Part shown: positions 44,270 to 55,835 of the stretch, piece after piece
Numbering within the stretch: position 1 is the stretch's first letter
How the letters are laid out: every line of letters starts with the position of its first letter
Source of the DNA: Fragilariopsis cylindrus CCMP1102
Taxonomy: Eukaryota; Bacillariophyta; Bacillariophyceae; Bacillariales; Bacillariaceae
DNA: 64,000 nt
Assembly (NCBI GenBank): GCA_900095095.1
Contig: FMBT01000379.1
Coordinates: 1 to 64,000, forward strand
Direction: 5' to 3'
Position numbers and translations under genes: made by a program
The notes under the pieces: generated by a model
Database searches by the model: none
The model's input: only the letters and a program-made list of their open reading frames with translations
What the model was told of the DNA's origin: nothing

Positions 44270-45913
44270 TTAGATCTGAAATTTCTTTTCATCAATAGGT
44301 TTCCATGCAAGATATGCGTTATCAGTTCCTTTTTCAGTAATAACTTGATCATATTCATCAATATGAATATAATGTCCAGTATAATCCATCATATTATTGT
44401 TACTATTATTGTTACTATTATTGCCATTATCAGTATTGATTTCGTTACTATGACGATGTTTACCAGTTAATATATATAAGATACAATCTTGAATAGACGA
44501 GACATCACGGACACCACCTTTTTTCGGTGTCGGATTTGATTTAGGAAAAGCTTTGGTATTGATCATACCTGGACTAATGGAATGTACTCGGATACCTTGT
44601 GAGTACAATTCTTTGGACCAAGATGATGTCAATCCTTCTAATGCAAATTTTGTGGCCACATAATGGGACATATTTTCTATACCAATCTTCCCAGCTTTCG
44701 AGGATATATTTACTATAATTTTATTATCTTCATTTCTATTGTTATTGTTATTGATATTGTTGTCGCTATTTTTTTTACTATCGTTATCTTCTTCTGATGA
44801 GGATGATGTTGATGTGCTTTGTTGTCTTGTTGTTCCGAAACAATTATATTTCATTATAGTAGATGTAATTAGTTGTGGACCTAACACATTTAATTTAAAT
44901 AATGATTCGAAATCATTCGATTCCAGTGTACCAATCGGTCCCTTTTTTGTTTGTGCTCCACCGGCATTATTGATGACTATATCTAGTATGGTACTCTTAT
45001 CAGTATTATCAGTATGATCAGTATCATTCATACTAGTATTAGTATCATTAGTATTACTAGTATTAGTGATATCCGCTTCTTTACTACTACTACTACTAGT
45101 ACTACTACTATAGCCACAAATATCACGTACCATATTGTCAACATCTTTTTCATTGGTGACATCGCAAACATAATACTTCATCCAGTTTTTATTATTATTA
45201 TTATTATTAGTACCGTCGTTTTTATCGTTATCGCTACTACTAGTACTACTACTAGTACTTGTACTTGTACCCGTTTTCACAGCATCCACAATTTGTGATA
45301 GTGATGATGATACATTATTCCTACGTGCTTTGGTGGCACTACCTGTTCGTCGTACACCTAAACTAGTGGTACCAACAATGTTTGATCTAGTTGATTTTTT
45401 ATTATTATTACGAAGAGAAAGTAACATTGCAGCCTTTGTTGCTTGATTCAACCTTAATTGTTTTTCATCTTCATCGTCTGCTTCTTCTTTAGTATTATTA
45501 TTAGTATCATCACCAGACGACGACGACGATTCGGAACTACTTCTACTTTCAGTATTAGTAGTAGTAGCAATACGAATTGTTTCTTCTAATTCCTGTTTCG
45601 TTCTGGATGTTATTATTACATTCGCACCTTCTTGATAACAAATTACTGCAATAGATCGTCCAATTCCTCTACCACCACCGGTAATTAAAATACGTTTTCC
45701 TTGTAATAATAACGACGACGATGACAATGCAGATACTGTAGTAGTAGTAGTAGTAATCACACCCATCATGCTCATCATCATCATTATCAAGACAATGATA
45801 CAACTACTACTATTTGTACTATTACGCAAAAATAACTTCTTTGTTCCTCGTCTTGTTCTTGTTGTTGTTGCCGTCGTCTTCGTCGCCGTCAATTTTAAGA
45901 ATGATCCTTCCAT
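44270..45913 (-). CDS. Membrane-anchored short-chain dehydrogenase with long insertions
   Basis: 547 residues from ATG 45913 (MEGSFLKLTATKT); a frame open further upstream has no earlier ATG. A hydrophobic Met-rich segment at about 38-53 (CIIVLIMMMMSMMGVI) is a signal anchor or organelle signal. The Rossmann fold follows: GKRILITGGGRGIGRSIA (about 72-89) with the cofactor-binding TGxxxGIG, DIVINNAGGAQ, IIVNISSKAGKIG with the catalytic Ser region, and SHYVATKFALEG with the catalytic Tyr-x-x-x-Lys. PGMINTKAFP closes the active site. Insertions rich in Ser, Thr, Asn and Asp break the fold at about 120-160, 215-250, 275-310 and 365-395, almost doubling the usual 250-300 residues. An NADP-dependent reductase role is likely; the substrate is unknown. 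Confidence 0.8.
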   Translation of the reverse strand: MEGSFLKLTATKTTATTTRTRRGTKKLFLRNSTNSSSCIIVLIMMMMSMMGVITTTTTTVSALSSSSLLLQGKRILITGGGRGIGRSIAVICYQEGANVIITSRTKQELEETIRIATTTNTESRSSSESSSSSGDDTNNNTKEEADDEDEKQLRLNQATKAAMLLSLRNNNKKSTRSNIVGTTSLGVRRTGSATKARRNNVSSSLSQIVDAVKTGTSTSTSSSTSSSDNDKNDGTNNNNNNKNWMKYYVCDVTNEKDVDNMVRDICGYSSSTSSSSSKEADITNTSNTNDTNTSMNDTDHTDNTDKSTILDIVINNAGGAQTKKGPIGTLESNDFESLFKLNVLGPQLITSTIMKYNCFGTTRQQSTSTSSSSEEDNDSKKNSDNNINNNNNRNEDNKIIVNISSKAGKIGIENMSHYVATKFALEGLTSSWSKELYSQGIRVHSISPGMINTKAFPKSNPTPKKGGVRDVSSIQDCILYILTGKHRHSNEINTDNGNNSNNNSNNNMMDYTGHYIHIDEYDQVITEKGTDNAYLAWKPIDEKKFQI

Positions 45914-46624
45914 TTCGACTACTGCTACTCGATGCCGATACAATATCGTTCAACATAGATACAGTACAGTACCAGTATAGTCCTACTGCCTGCTTTGGTA
46001 AATATCTCCTTTTCTGTCGTTTCTGTTGTTACACTACTGTATGTTTGCTCATGAACATTGCAGGTGGATGATGGATTGATGTTTTTCGTTTTGCTTCGTC
46101 GCGCGACTCGACTCGCTCCTAATAATTTTGTTTGAGTCGAGCGAGTCGAGTGAGTCGTATTCGTGTGTAAAATAAATAAATTCATTTTTGAACTTATTTA
46201 TTTCACACTTCTTATTATTACTGTACGTAAAGGTAGAGCGCGCACGACTGAAACATACCGTTTTCGCCTACAAAATCGGCATTCACACACCAACCAAAAA
46301 GCAATTTGTTTCTCTTTTCTAATTTTTCATGGACTACAATATGAACCTGTCTAAAAAAATGGTAAAAAAGTTGTATTTATTATAATTTAAAAAAAGTAGA
46401 AATCCACTACTGTTGACATGAAAATTGCAAACTCCAACACATTAAGTACATTACATTACGTCATTATGCATCGCCACATTACATACGCATTATTTCTTTT
46501 CTCCTTGCGTATAATAGTCAAGGGCAGGCCCACCTCATTTCTTTCTCTATAGTAGTAGCGACTGGTAGGAAAGCCCCCATGTCCTCATCTTTTATAGACT
46601 GTTATTGTTGTTGAATTTTTTATT
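45914..46624. other. Intergenic region with TCGAGT inverted repeat
   Basis: An inverted repeat at 46106-46117 (ACTCGACTCGCT) and 46140-46151 (AGCGAGTCGAGT) surrounds a 22-nt AT-rich loop and sits upstream of the dehydrogenase. It carries the recurrent GTCGAGTGAGTCG motif on its right arm. No gene seen. Confidence 0.55.
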
Positions 46625-48394
46625 TTACCAACCGACAACAGCATTGTTGTTGTTATTACTATCACCATCGTTGTCGTGTTCACTGATACTATAATCATCA
46701 TCATTATTGGAATATTCCTGTGGTGTTCGTCGTCTTGGTAATGACGACGATGTCGATGGTGACGACAACGACGATGTCGATGTCGATGCATGCGTTGATG
46801 ATGTTGTTGTTGTTGCTGCTAATTCTTGTGTTGTTGATAATGATTTATCAGATATGGATTCAAAGAAATCAGATTCAGAATCAACATCAGACGATGTAGC
46901 AGTAGCAGTAGCAGTAGCAGCAGATTCTGACGCTACTGTTGATTCTTCTTCTGTTGTTGTGGATGCTTCTAATAATCTGACTATTAAATCTTGTTTCTTA
47001 CCGGAAACTTTCCTACCATACAGACGTAACTTGTCCTTGAGTTGAGGAATAGTTAATTTATTTAACGATGATTCGGACTCATCATCTGCAACACTACCTG
47101 CATTGTCATCATCGACTACAACTTTATTATCATCACTGTTGTTTATTGTTGTTGTTGATTCTGATTTATTAGTAGATTCATTAGATGTAAATTCATTCGA
47201 GGGAGGAGTCGAAGCATTTATTTGTATCATCTCTTGTATAATTACTAATTCGGAGGAGGTTAAATATTCCCAACATCCTGGTCCCTGTAAACCATCTAAG
47301 GTAATATCAGCAAAACTTACTCTTTCTAATTCGATCACACTATATCCTATCGTATTAATCATTTTCCGTACTTGTCGATTTCGACCTTCTTCTAATACTA
47401 CTCTTAGCCACCATACTTCCTCACCACTATTATCGTCGGTATAAATGGGTTCTACATAACATGGTTTGGTTAATGCTGTTAATGATTTACGTATACCATT
47501 CCGTACCGTTTCGGTGGTTATCGTGACACCCTTACTCAATCGATCAATCGCATTCTGTAATTCTTGTTTCCCTGTGAGACAATAATTTAATTTTAATTCA
47601 TATACTTTGGATTTTTTATATTGTTGTCGTAATGATGAATTGGGTAATCGACCATCATTAGTTAACAAGATCAGACCAGATGTATCTTTATCTAATCGTC
47701 CTACTGGATAGATTCTTTTTTTTGACGTGGGATTATAGCCATCCACTGTCTGTAATTCATTTATAATATTATAGGGTATCGTTAAATCAGTAGTACAGAT
47801 GATACCTTTTGGTTTCCAATATTTAATATATTCAAATTTATACTGGTCGGATGATGATTCTACTACTGGTGTATCTTGTTCTTCTAGTGTATCTTTTGAT
47901 TTTCTTTCAATATAATTTAATTCTTCCCAACCTTGTACGAGATTTTGATCTAATCTAATTATGTCAATATAGGGTATCACAAAATGTCCACCCTTCGACG
48001 TCACCGGTATATTATTAATAGTAATTCTACCACCACCTTCTGCAATTAATTTATCCGCTTCTCGTCTGGAATGTGTATTTTTAAATACTTTATTTAATCG
48101 GATACCAATAGGTTTGTCGTTGTTGTTGTCGTTGTTGTTGTCGTTGTTATCGTTGTTGAGACTACTACTACTACTGCTGCTACTGTTAGCATCAGGTATT
48201 ATTGTAATAGAAGAAGGACGATGACGATGACGATGACGATGACGAGTAATAATAGGAACAGGAATGAATGATTGAACTTGAATAATAATTGAGGATATTG
48301 ATATTGATACTAGTGATAGTAGTAGTAGTAGTAGTACAGCACTACTACTTTTACACAATGATTGGAACCGACGTCGGTTGTAATAGGGAATCAT
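46625..48394 (-). CDS. Plastid-targeted S4/pseudouridine synthase (RsuA/RluB type) with SAP domain
   Basis: 589 residues, single exon, ATG 48394. Residues 17-40 are a hydrophobic signal, followed by VQSFIPVP, where Phe after Ser fits the ASAF-type cleavage site of bipartite plastid presequences of diatoms. A Ser/Asn-rich linker leads to an S4 RNA-binding domain (about 94-150: IRLNKVFKNTHSRREADKLI). The catalytic domain (about 185-395) contains YPVGRLDKDTSGLILLTNDG with the catalytic Asp at about 235. It also has the family motifs KPKGIIC and EEGRNRQVRKMI. These are features of enzymes that modify rRNA uridines. After an acidic linker a SAP motif (about 444-478, LTIPQLKDKLRLYGRKVSGK) can bind nucleic acid; this addition is not part of bacterial RsuA/RluB. 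The C-terminal 110 residues are Ser/Thr/Asp-rich. Confidence 0.85.
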   Translation of the reverse strand: MIPYYNRRRFQSLCKSSSAVLLLLLLSLVSISISSIIIQVQSFIPVPIITRHRHRHRHRPSSITIIPDANSSSSSSSSLNNDNNDNNNDNNNDKPIGIRLNKVFKNTHSRREADKLIAEGGGRITINNIPVTSKGGHFVIPYIDIIRLDQNLVQGWEELNYIERKSKDTLEEQDTPVVESSSDQYKFEYIKYWKPKGIICTTDLTIPYNIINELQTVDGYNPTSKKRIYPVGRLDKDTSGLILLTNDGRLPNSSLRQQYKKSKVYELKLNYCLTGKQELQNAIDRLSKGVTITTETVRNGIRKSLTALTKPCYVEPIYTDDNSGEEVWWLRVVLEEGRNRQVRKMINTIGYSVIELERVSFADITLDGLQGPGCWEYLTSSELVIIQEMIQINASTPPSNEFTSNESTNKSESTTTINNSDDNKVVVDDDNAGSVADDESESSLNKLTIPQLKDKLRLYGRKVSGKKQDLIVRLLEASTTTEEESTVASESAATATATATSSDVDSESDFFESISDKSLSTTQELAATTTTSSTHASTSTSSLSSPSTSSSLPRRRTPQEYSNNDDDYSISEHDNDGDSNNNNNAVVGW

Positions 48395-48976
48395 TCGTCT
48401 TTAGCACGAATTGATGCTGATGCTGATGCTGATGCGTTTGATTTGATTTGATTTGATTTGATTTGATTTGATTTGATTCTTGTGAATATTTTGCTTCTCG
48501 TTTCTCGTTCTCGTCGTAAGTTGGTAAGTTGGAAACTGTAGACTGTAAATAGTAACTGTATTCCGACTACCGGTACAATAGAAGTATATATTCCAACGTT
48601 GTTGTCGTCGTCGTCTTGGTCGTCGTCGTAACAGAAGTTTTTTCAATTGAAAAGTGTTGGAATTTGGGAATACTAATGGAGATGATGATTGATTGGTCGA
48701 CTAACCACGAGTACTAGGGTTTGATTTGACTTTAATCGAATAAATCGATTGATTCCAATCCCGCATTGAAACTTTCTTGTCACTTGTTCCACTTGGAAGA
48801 TCATTCGTCTTCGCAATCACCGCAACGCACGTACGCAACGACACAATTGTTTCGTCGTTCTTGCGTCGTTGCCCATCAAATTACAGTTACAATACCTATT
48901 ACGCTTTGACTTCCGTCTTGGGTAGCAAGAGAGAGAGAGAGAGAGTCAGAGAGTGATCACGGAATCAAAAGTATCG
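48395..48976. promoter_or_regulatory. Divergent promoter region
   Basis: Between divergent starts at 48394 and 48977. Contains GATGCTGATGCTGATGC at 48414, a GATTTGATTTGATTTGATTT run at 48437-48478, and a GA run (48929-48945) just before the plus-strand start. No gene seen. Confidence 0.45.
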
Positions 48977-50361
48977 ATGATGATGAAGACGAGGATGACG
49001 AAAAACAGCAGCAGCAGCAGCAGCAGCAATGTGCGTACTAGTATGACTGGAATGACTACGACACTATTGCTTTGCATGTTCGTCGCACTACAACGACAAC
49101 AAGATGTTGTGGTCATGGCAATGAGTAAAAATATTCGATTCGCATCACCACTTCAATCATTAACCATTCCTGATCCAGAGTTATTCGCCGAGAATGAGAA
49201 AGACAAAAACACTGTTGAAGCAGGAGTTGATGTTGCTGTTGATGCGGAAGAAAAGAACGACGATCTATTATTACGATCCAGTCGTCGTATTTTAAATACA
49301 CCACGTACCAAGTTTTTACCGAAATTCTTGACAGGATTAACAGCCGAAAATCAAATTAGAGAAGAAATTGCAGTAGGGACAGTGAAAATTTCTGACTCTA
49401 ATGATGATGATGATAGCTTTGATGTCTCTGGAAAGGATTGGGTGGGTAACACAAAAACAGCAGAAGCCAAACGGAAACGACGAGAAGATCAAGTGGTGGA
49501 AGAGGCGTATGATAAAGCAATTGCCTCTTTTGAACAACAACAAGAACAACGTCTCAGTAGTAAAAAAATGAAGAAGAAGAAAACAAATTCCAATAAATAT
49601 CAATATGTGGGTGTGGTTGGAATCAACAACAAAGACAAAAAGAATGAGAAGAAGAAGAAGAATAATCCGATCTCCTGGTATGCACGTCCCAAACCAAAAC
49701 ATTCCAACTGGAGTGTTCGATTACTGCATGTCAATAAGGATGTAATCATTAAAGATTTATTTGATCAAGGTAAAATTGATATCTTTGCAAAATATACCAA
49801 TACTGGACCACAACAACGTCAGCAATCATCTGATAATACTAGTGTTGGTGAGGAAGGAGGTAGAACAGCAAAGCAATCGTTACAAGCTCCTGTTGTCACC
49901 ACAAAATATGAAGCACGTGAACGATCGTGGAAGTAAGTTTTGTTTCAGTGGATCTCGTACATATTTATTTATTTATCTAAGAGAAATCTCTACTACTGCC
50001 AATTTGTATGTAATCGACTCTCACTTATTGCTTTCTATCTGTGTCTCTTTTTTTGAAAATCTAATAAATAAATGACAATAACACAAATTAATTAAGAACA
50101 TTATGGAATTTTTCACCCAAACATTTCTTGACGGATTCCTCTGGTGCGTATTGGAGAGAACGTCGATTGCGTGATGGGATGTATACCGATGGTGATAATG
50201 TCTATGAATCTTCTTACCGATATCGTGATGGACGGAATGGGATGAATCGTGTCTCCACCTTCCAACAATTTTTATCCTCCAAGTCAGTAAATGCGAAAGA
50301 TAAACAACGGATCCTGAAAAAATTACAATCGGCAGCACCGGATATTGTCTTAGAAATGTAA
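48977..50361 (+). CDS. Conserved-looking unknown protein, two exons
   Basis: Exon 1 is 48977-49932, the intron 49933-50096 (GTAAGTTTTG...TTAATTAAG), exon 2 50097-50361. The join restores frame as RERSW-KTLWNFSPKHF and gives 406 residues. I start at the first ATG of MMMKTRMTKNSS. A hydrophobic segment at about 24-40 (TTLLLCMFVAL) is a likely signal or anchor. Then follow SRRILNTPRTKFLPKFLTG, a Lys-rich linker (KKMKKKKTNSNK, KKNEKKKKNN) and SWYARPKPKHSNWSVRLLHV. The conserved-looking end is SSGAYWRERRLRDGMYTDGD ... VSTFQQFLSSKSVNAKDKQ. No catalytic motif is visible and I do not recognise it. An extracytosolic or organelle location is suggested only by the N-terminus. Confidence 0.75.
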
Positions 50362-50996
50362 TGTAAGGCTAAGCGAAGGATGAATATATATATATAAATC
50401 AAGAATGCGATAATAAAAGTAAAAACCTAACAAGTATTATAGGAATAGCCTAATAATAATTAATATTAACAGCTTAAAAAGGATATGTCCTGATGAATCA
50501 TCGTAAACAAGGCAATAGATAAACCGCCAGCCATACTGAAATTCTCACATACCTGTAGGGACGGGAATGATTTGAATAGTACAACTAGTTTCTTGTGCTC
50601 TTTTTTTTTCTTAGATTTTTTTTATCACTTGGATTTAGACATCCATGCAAGGATGTTACCTCCTATGATGAGTTGAAGCATGGTAGGGTGGATACCTGCA
50701 CCGGGCTTTGGGGCGCTAGGTATGTGTTCTTCACACTGGAAGGTGGTAAAGGGTGTGATGCAGCCAAGTACATAGGTAAAATGGCCCATTGGGGGGGGGG
50801 GGGGAGTATGTGACCTAGTACACACTCAAAAAGATAAATTGTCCCAAAGTAAGCACATGGGTTTGACTATATACACCAAAGAGAATATAAACTTGGCAAG
50901 CTATTATGGACAGGACCATGCTGATATGGGTGCTAAAGGGGGAAACCTGTTTTGGGGCCTAAATGATCCTTTTGGGGCTTAGCAACCCCTGACACC
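50362..50996. other. Intergenic region before repeat element
   Basis: No gene seen. A homopolymer of about 14 G (50791-50804) and GGGG-rich text at about 50935-50980. Part of it may belong to the element that follows, since the exact left limit of that element is unclear. Confidence 0.4.
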
Positions 50997-52875
50997 TACC
51001 TAACCTCCCTACAGCCCTAAGCAATAGTTGGACCTTGTACCCATAGGTATAATGTTGAGCTCCATATAGTATTTCAAGGTTATTATTAGGACTTTATTGA
51101 TGGTACATCACGGCCTTGATTACATGTGTACTTGGCACTTAGTGAAATTGTGTGTTTTAATAGCGGTGGGATTTGACCCGTGACACCCCAAATAAATGTA
51201 GGATTATCTAGAACAATGATATAGTCCAAGACCTTTATGAATTAGGTTATTGACTAGCTATTTTGTTTGGGACTCAGCATACCTGGTATGGGCACTGTAG
51301 CATCTCAAATATTTTTGCAATGTGTGCATTTTGGGCCATTTTATTCTATTGTTCCCTGCCCCGCCATACCACCAATTTGGCAAATGTTCCAAGTATTGTA
51401 GGTGTATTTTGGCCATATTCATATATGAAAGGTATCTGGGTGTTCAAACCATGGTTCAATTCCTTTTTTTGATGTTGTGACAGCCTATTTCTGAATGGTA
51501 CTTTTGGGCATGGAAATACATGACATTTTGGCCAAAATGCAATGTTTGTGTTCTGGAGGCAATAACAAGGTAAAGATGAGAGATCATGACCCTTGGTTCA
51601 TCCCCTATGGGTATGGGATGAATGACTGGGTGGTATTTTGGTGCACAATGCTGGTTCTAGAACCGAAGGAGAAGTAATTCAGTTTTTAATAACCAAACTC
51701 CACTGGAGAATTTGTGAAGATACAAATGATACCCAATCAGAATTACTTTAATCAAGTGATGATAAACCACCAGGGATGGTAGGAGGGAAACACAATACAC
51801 TATGTGAATGTGTGTGCACCTGACTCATTTGGTGTTGTCCTCTGCAATACTTTCAAATGAGATATTTTGTTGTTCATTTCTGGTCAAAAACCATGTTATT
51901 TTTGTGCCTACCTACCACACCACACCAGTGGATTGTAATTTATTCAACAACCACAGTAACAGATAAGTGGTAGGAGGCAAAGACAATGTTCTAGTACACT
52001 AGGCTGATGCCGGTGCACCCAACTCAAAAGATGTTGTCTGTTGCAACCCTTTCAAGTGTGATATTTTGTTGTTAATTTTGATCGAAAATCTAGTTATTTG
52101 TGTGCCTTCCACATTAGCAAAACTAATTTTATTCCACAACCAAACAAACAAAAAAGTTGTAGGAGGCAAACACAATGTTCTTATACACTATGTGGATGCT
52201 TTTGCAACCAACCCATTTTGTGATTTCCTCTGCAACCCTTTCAATGAGATATTTTGTGGTTCATTTTGATTAAAAATCTTGTTATTTGTGTGCCTTCCAC
52301 ATTAGCAAAATTAGTTTCATTTCACAACCACGTGAACAAAAAAGATGTAGGAGGCAAACAGAATGTTCTAATAAACTCTGTGGATGCTTGTGCAACCAAC
52401 CTATTTTGTGCTATCTTCTGCAACCCTTTCAAATGAGATATTTTGTGGTTCATTTTGATTGAAAACCTTGTTATTTGTGTGCCTTCCACTTTAGCAAAAC
52501 CAATTTTACTCCACAACCACATGAACAAAAAAGTTGTAGGAGGCAAACAGAATGTTCTAATAAACTCTGTGGATGCTTGTGCAACCAACCTATTTTGTGC
52601 TGTCCTTTGCAACCCTTTCAAATGGGATATTCTGTTGTGTGTACACATTCATTTTATATCCCTAAAATGTGTGCTGTGTGTGAGCCTACATTATGAGATA
52701 CCAGAAGGCTTAGGAGACTTAGGAATACATTAGTTCTCTATCCAATAGGTCAATTGTAAAAGGCATAGTTTATTTTCCAAAAAAATGACTTTTTAGGTGT
52801 ATATATTTGATGCTAAAGTTGTTATTATATAATAGACTAAAAAATACTAGTAAAATTTCGGCATGATCTAGTTTT
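50997..52875 (+). mobile_element. Satellite-bearing repeat element, copy B
   Basis: Matches the reverse complement of 7741-9785 over most of its length (for example AGCAATAGTTGGACCTTGTA at about 51020 and CATGACCCTTGGTTCATCCC at about 51588). It ends at GGCATGATCTAGTTTTTATA near 52875 before unrelated flank. About five satellite units lie inside. It is more diverged from copies A and C than these are from each other. No intact protein gene. Confidence 0.65.
51780..52640 (+). repeat. 189-bp-type satellite array in copy B
   Basis: Four to five units. The three from 52066 are close to 189 bp, carrying TTATTTGTGTGCCTTCCACATTAGCA and GTTGTAGGAGGCAAACA. The first unit (about 51830-52030) is strongly diverged. 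Units 52254 and 52443 are most alike. Confidence 0.85.
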
Positions 52876-53458
52876 TATATTAATTACTAGTTCCACGCGG
52901 AGATTTATTTAATACTTTCGACAAAGATCCCCCGGCGCGAAGAAAATTCAAAGAATTTCGATTCCTTCTGTTTGAGGGGTGTAACAAACCAAAGTGGTAC
53001 TGTACTAGTCTTTATTGAAATCATCGAGAATTTTTCTCTTCACACGAATGAATGAATGAATCATCCATTCGGGACTGGACGGATTGAGGCTTGAGCGATG
53101 CTATTGTACCTTATTTTATTAAAAAAGATATTCGGCCCAAGCAATAAAAATTAAATTAAATCCACATGCAAGGCGAAAAATAATAGGCCCAAAGATTTTT
53201 TGAGTGAATACACACTACTTGAAGCAGTCCTACTCCTAGCTGTAGTGATTTTTGGGACGATATTCTCAGTAAGTTACGGTAACTTCTTCAAATCTGATGC
53301 GACGACGAACTTTTTTAGGTCATACACACCCACCCAAACAACCACCCGACCTAGCCTTCACATAATATCGTAAAGTAAAGTAAAGTAAAGTAAAAAGCAG
53401 AACGAACGATACAAACAAACGAAAGGACAAAGGACAAAAGGACAACAGTACAGACATA
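52876..53458. other. Intergenic region upstream of dehydrogenase
   Basis: No gene. GAATGAATGAATGAATC at 53047, GTAAAGTAAAGTAAAGTAAA at 53372-53393 and AAGGACAAAGGACAAAAGGACAA just before the start are simple repeats in the presumed 5' untranslated region. Confidence 0.5.
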
Positions 53459-54925
53459 ATGTTGCACCGCCTACTGTCATTAAAAGTTATTATTGTATTA
53501 ATTGCAATATGTACTAGTCTATTGATGAGTCCAATACCAAAACAAATAGGTTTCTATAAATGGTTATTTTCAAAATTTATACCGGTAATTATGTATCCTG
53601 CTATTTCTGATGCATCCATTGGTATATTACCCTGTACTATACCAACCATCAATGATTGGGGTTTTACTTTCTCCGAATTATATGATAATAATCGTCAATA
53701 TGAAAAACAAAATTCATTATGGGGACAAACAGCATTAGTAACTGGTGTTGAGTCAAATTCTGGTAGTATTGGGTATGAAATTTCATTAGCATTAGCAAGA
53801 CTTGGTGTTAGTGTTACAATGGTCTGTCGGAACAAAGAGACTTGTAAAAATGCTGCATTACAAATACGGAATGATGACATTGTATTACGTCGATCGAAAG
53901 AAAGGAATAATAATTTAGTTGGTCCAGGTATGGCAATCAAGACCATGATTGTAGATTTATCGAGTTTAAAAAGTGTCCGTAAATTTTGTAAACAATTTCT
54001 ATTGGAAACAGATGATGGGGATGATATACCAATGCCATTAGATATGTTATTTTTAAATGAAGAAATTTTTAGTCATCCAACACAATCACAATCACAATCA
54101 AATGATAGTGTTAATAATGATGGTACTACCGGTAGTACTAGTACTAGTCTTTTATTATCAGAAGATGGTATAGAAAATTTATTTGCAACGAATGTGGTTG
54201 GTTATCATTTAATGTATAAATTATTAGAACCAAGTTTAAAAAGAAATGATTCATTGCGTAAAACACCACCACGAATTGTTGTAACATCAAGTTTAATGAG
54301 TTATTATCCTTTCCAAAAACAACAACATTATCCTGGTAATACTAATAAGATTGCAACTGATATACAAACATTAAATTCTGCTGTTATTTCAACAACAACA
54401 GTGGATGATGATGCAATTGATGCAGTTGCAGTTGATTATGATTCGAAATCATTATATGCACATACAAAATTAGCACAAATTTATTGGACAAATGAGTTGA
54501 ATGATCGTCTTATTATGAAAGAACAAGAACAAGAACAAGTACAAGAACAAGACGATGAAAATAGTAATAAAGCCAATTCTATTATGTATGTGAATGCTGT
54601 ACTAATGGGTGCAGTGAATACAAATATATGGAATACGATTGACTATGATAATACACCATTCCTCAATGATGTATTTAAATATATAGTAGATAATTTTGTA
54701 CGTCCAATTATGTGGACACCCGAAGAGGGTGCATTAACATTATTGTATTTAGGTACCAATGTACAGGATTTACAAACAAAAAATATACGTGGTAAATATT
54801 ATCATTCTCAATCCATTGAAATGAATAATCCTATATTTGCACCAAATGACGGTAGTAAAGAAACAAAATTAGTACAAGAAAAATTATGGTTATTTTTAGA
54901 TGATTTAGTTGCTGATTTTTTGTAA
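53459..54925 (+). CDS. Short-chain dehydrogenase, retinol-dehydrogenase-like
   Basis: 488 residues, single exon, ATG 53459. A hydrophobic N-terminus (about 5-25, LLSLKVIIVLIAICTSLL) anchors it in a membrane. The NAD(P) fold begins GQTALVTGVESNSGSIGYE (about 91-109). The glycine motif is a variant with an inserted Asn-Ser (TGxxSNSGSIG). Other family marks are VTMVCRNKETC, the region MLFLNEEIFS where NAG usually stands, FATNVVGYHLMYKLL, RIVVTSSLMSYY with the catalytic Ser, and SLYAHTKLAQIYW with the catalytic Tyr-x-x-x-Lys. The C-terminal EEGALTLLYLGT is typical of the retinol dehydrogenase/protochlorophyllide-reductase-like branch. Ser/Gln-rich insertions near 205-235 enlarge it. The loss of NAG makes the exact activity uncertain; a lipid or isoprenoid substrate is a guess. 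Confidence 0.8.
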   Translation: MLHRLLSLKVIIVLIAICTSLLMSPIPKQIGFYKWLFSKFIPVIMYPAISDASIGILPCTIPTINDWGFTFSELYDNNRQYEKQNSLWGQTALVTGVESNSGSIGYEISLALARLGVSVTMVCRNKETCKNAALQIRNDDIVLRRSKERNNNLVGPGMAIKTMIVDLSSLKSVRKFCKQFLLETDDGDDIPMPLDMLFLNEEIFSHPTQSQSQSNDSVNNDGTTGSTSTSLLLSEDGIENLFATNVVGYHLMYKLLEPSLKRNDSLRKTPPRIVVTSSLMSYYPFQKQQHYPGNTNKIATDIQTLNSAVISTTTVDDDAIDAVAVDYDSKSLYAHTKLAQIYWTNELNDRLIMKEQEQEQVQEQDDENSNKANSIMYVNAVLMGAVNTNIWNTIDYDNTPFLNDVFKYIVDNFVRPIMWTPEEGALTLLYLGTNVQDLQTKNIRGKYYHSQSIEMNNPIFAPNDGSKETKLVQEKLWLFLDDLVADFL

Positions 54926-55835
54926 GAAAGAAAAGGGAAGAAAAGCCGAGACGACAAGAGTGAAGGTTTTTGGTTTTGTTTGATTTGGTATAGTAGCAAC
55001 AACGACAGAAGTGAATGAATGAATGAATGGCGGACGACAACAACAACGACAGGCGCGCGATGATGGCGACTGGTGATTCTAGTAGTGAATCGAAGACTAT
55101 ACGGAAAATTAAAGGGAATAGATGGAAAGGTAAAAAAGAGAACAAAAAGAGAAGGAAAAAGAAGGAGAAAGAATGCATATACGTGTGTATTTATTTATTT
55201 ATACCATGCCATACCGTACCATACCAAAAAAGTATTCAGTTTTTACTGGAGTACTTACGAAGTAAAAATAGATAAATAAAACCAAAATGGTACAGTAATA
55301 AAAATAAATGGCACTGGTTTAGTATATAATAGTACTGATTGATTGATTCATTCTTTTCTTATGTATGCGTGTACTGAAGTACGTATTGTATCCGCATGTA
55401 AGTAAGTCTGCCAAATTTGCGTTTTGTTCTAGCTATACACAAACAAACAAATCGTATCTTTTTTATAACGATTTATAGTATATACAGTATCATTTTTTTT
55501 TCAGTCTACTGGTGCACCGCACACAAATCGTATCAATATAATTAATAGAGAGGTACGTACGGTGCATCTAGTAGTCGTCATTCCTTTATATCTTGTGTAT
55601 ATGTATTACTATTTGCAGATACCCTGTCCCAACTTCCAAAATGAAAATGCTGCTATTCTATTCATCAATGAAACTCAAGATAAAGAAAGAAAACTAAAGT
55701 CCACCACGTCCAGCTAACTAACTAACTAACTTTCTTGAAAGTCTTTACGATCGCCCCGTTTTGTGCTTCCTTATTGGCGTACAGTATGGTATCATCACCA
55801 TCATCATCATCGTCTGCTATAGAGTAGATTCCTGT
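54926..55835. other. Intergenic region, convergent gene ends
   Basis: No gene that I support. GAATGAATGAATGAATGG at 55012-55029, an ATACC run at 55200-55225 and AACTAACTAACTAAC at about 55714-55730 are simple repeats. The part next to 55836 would be the 3' untranslated region of the minus-strand gene. Confidence 0.45.
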
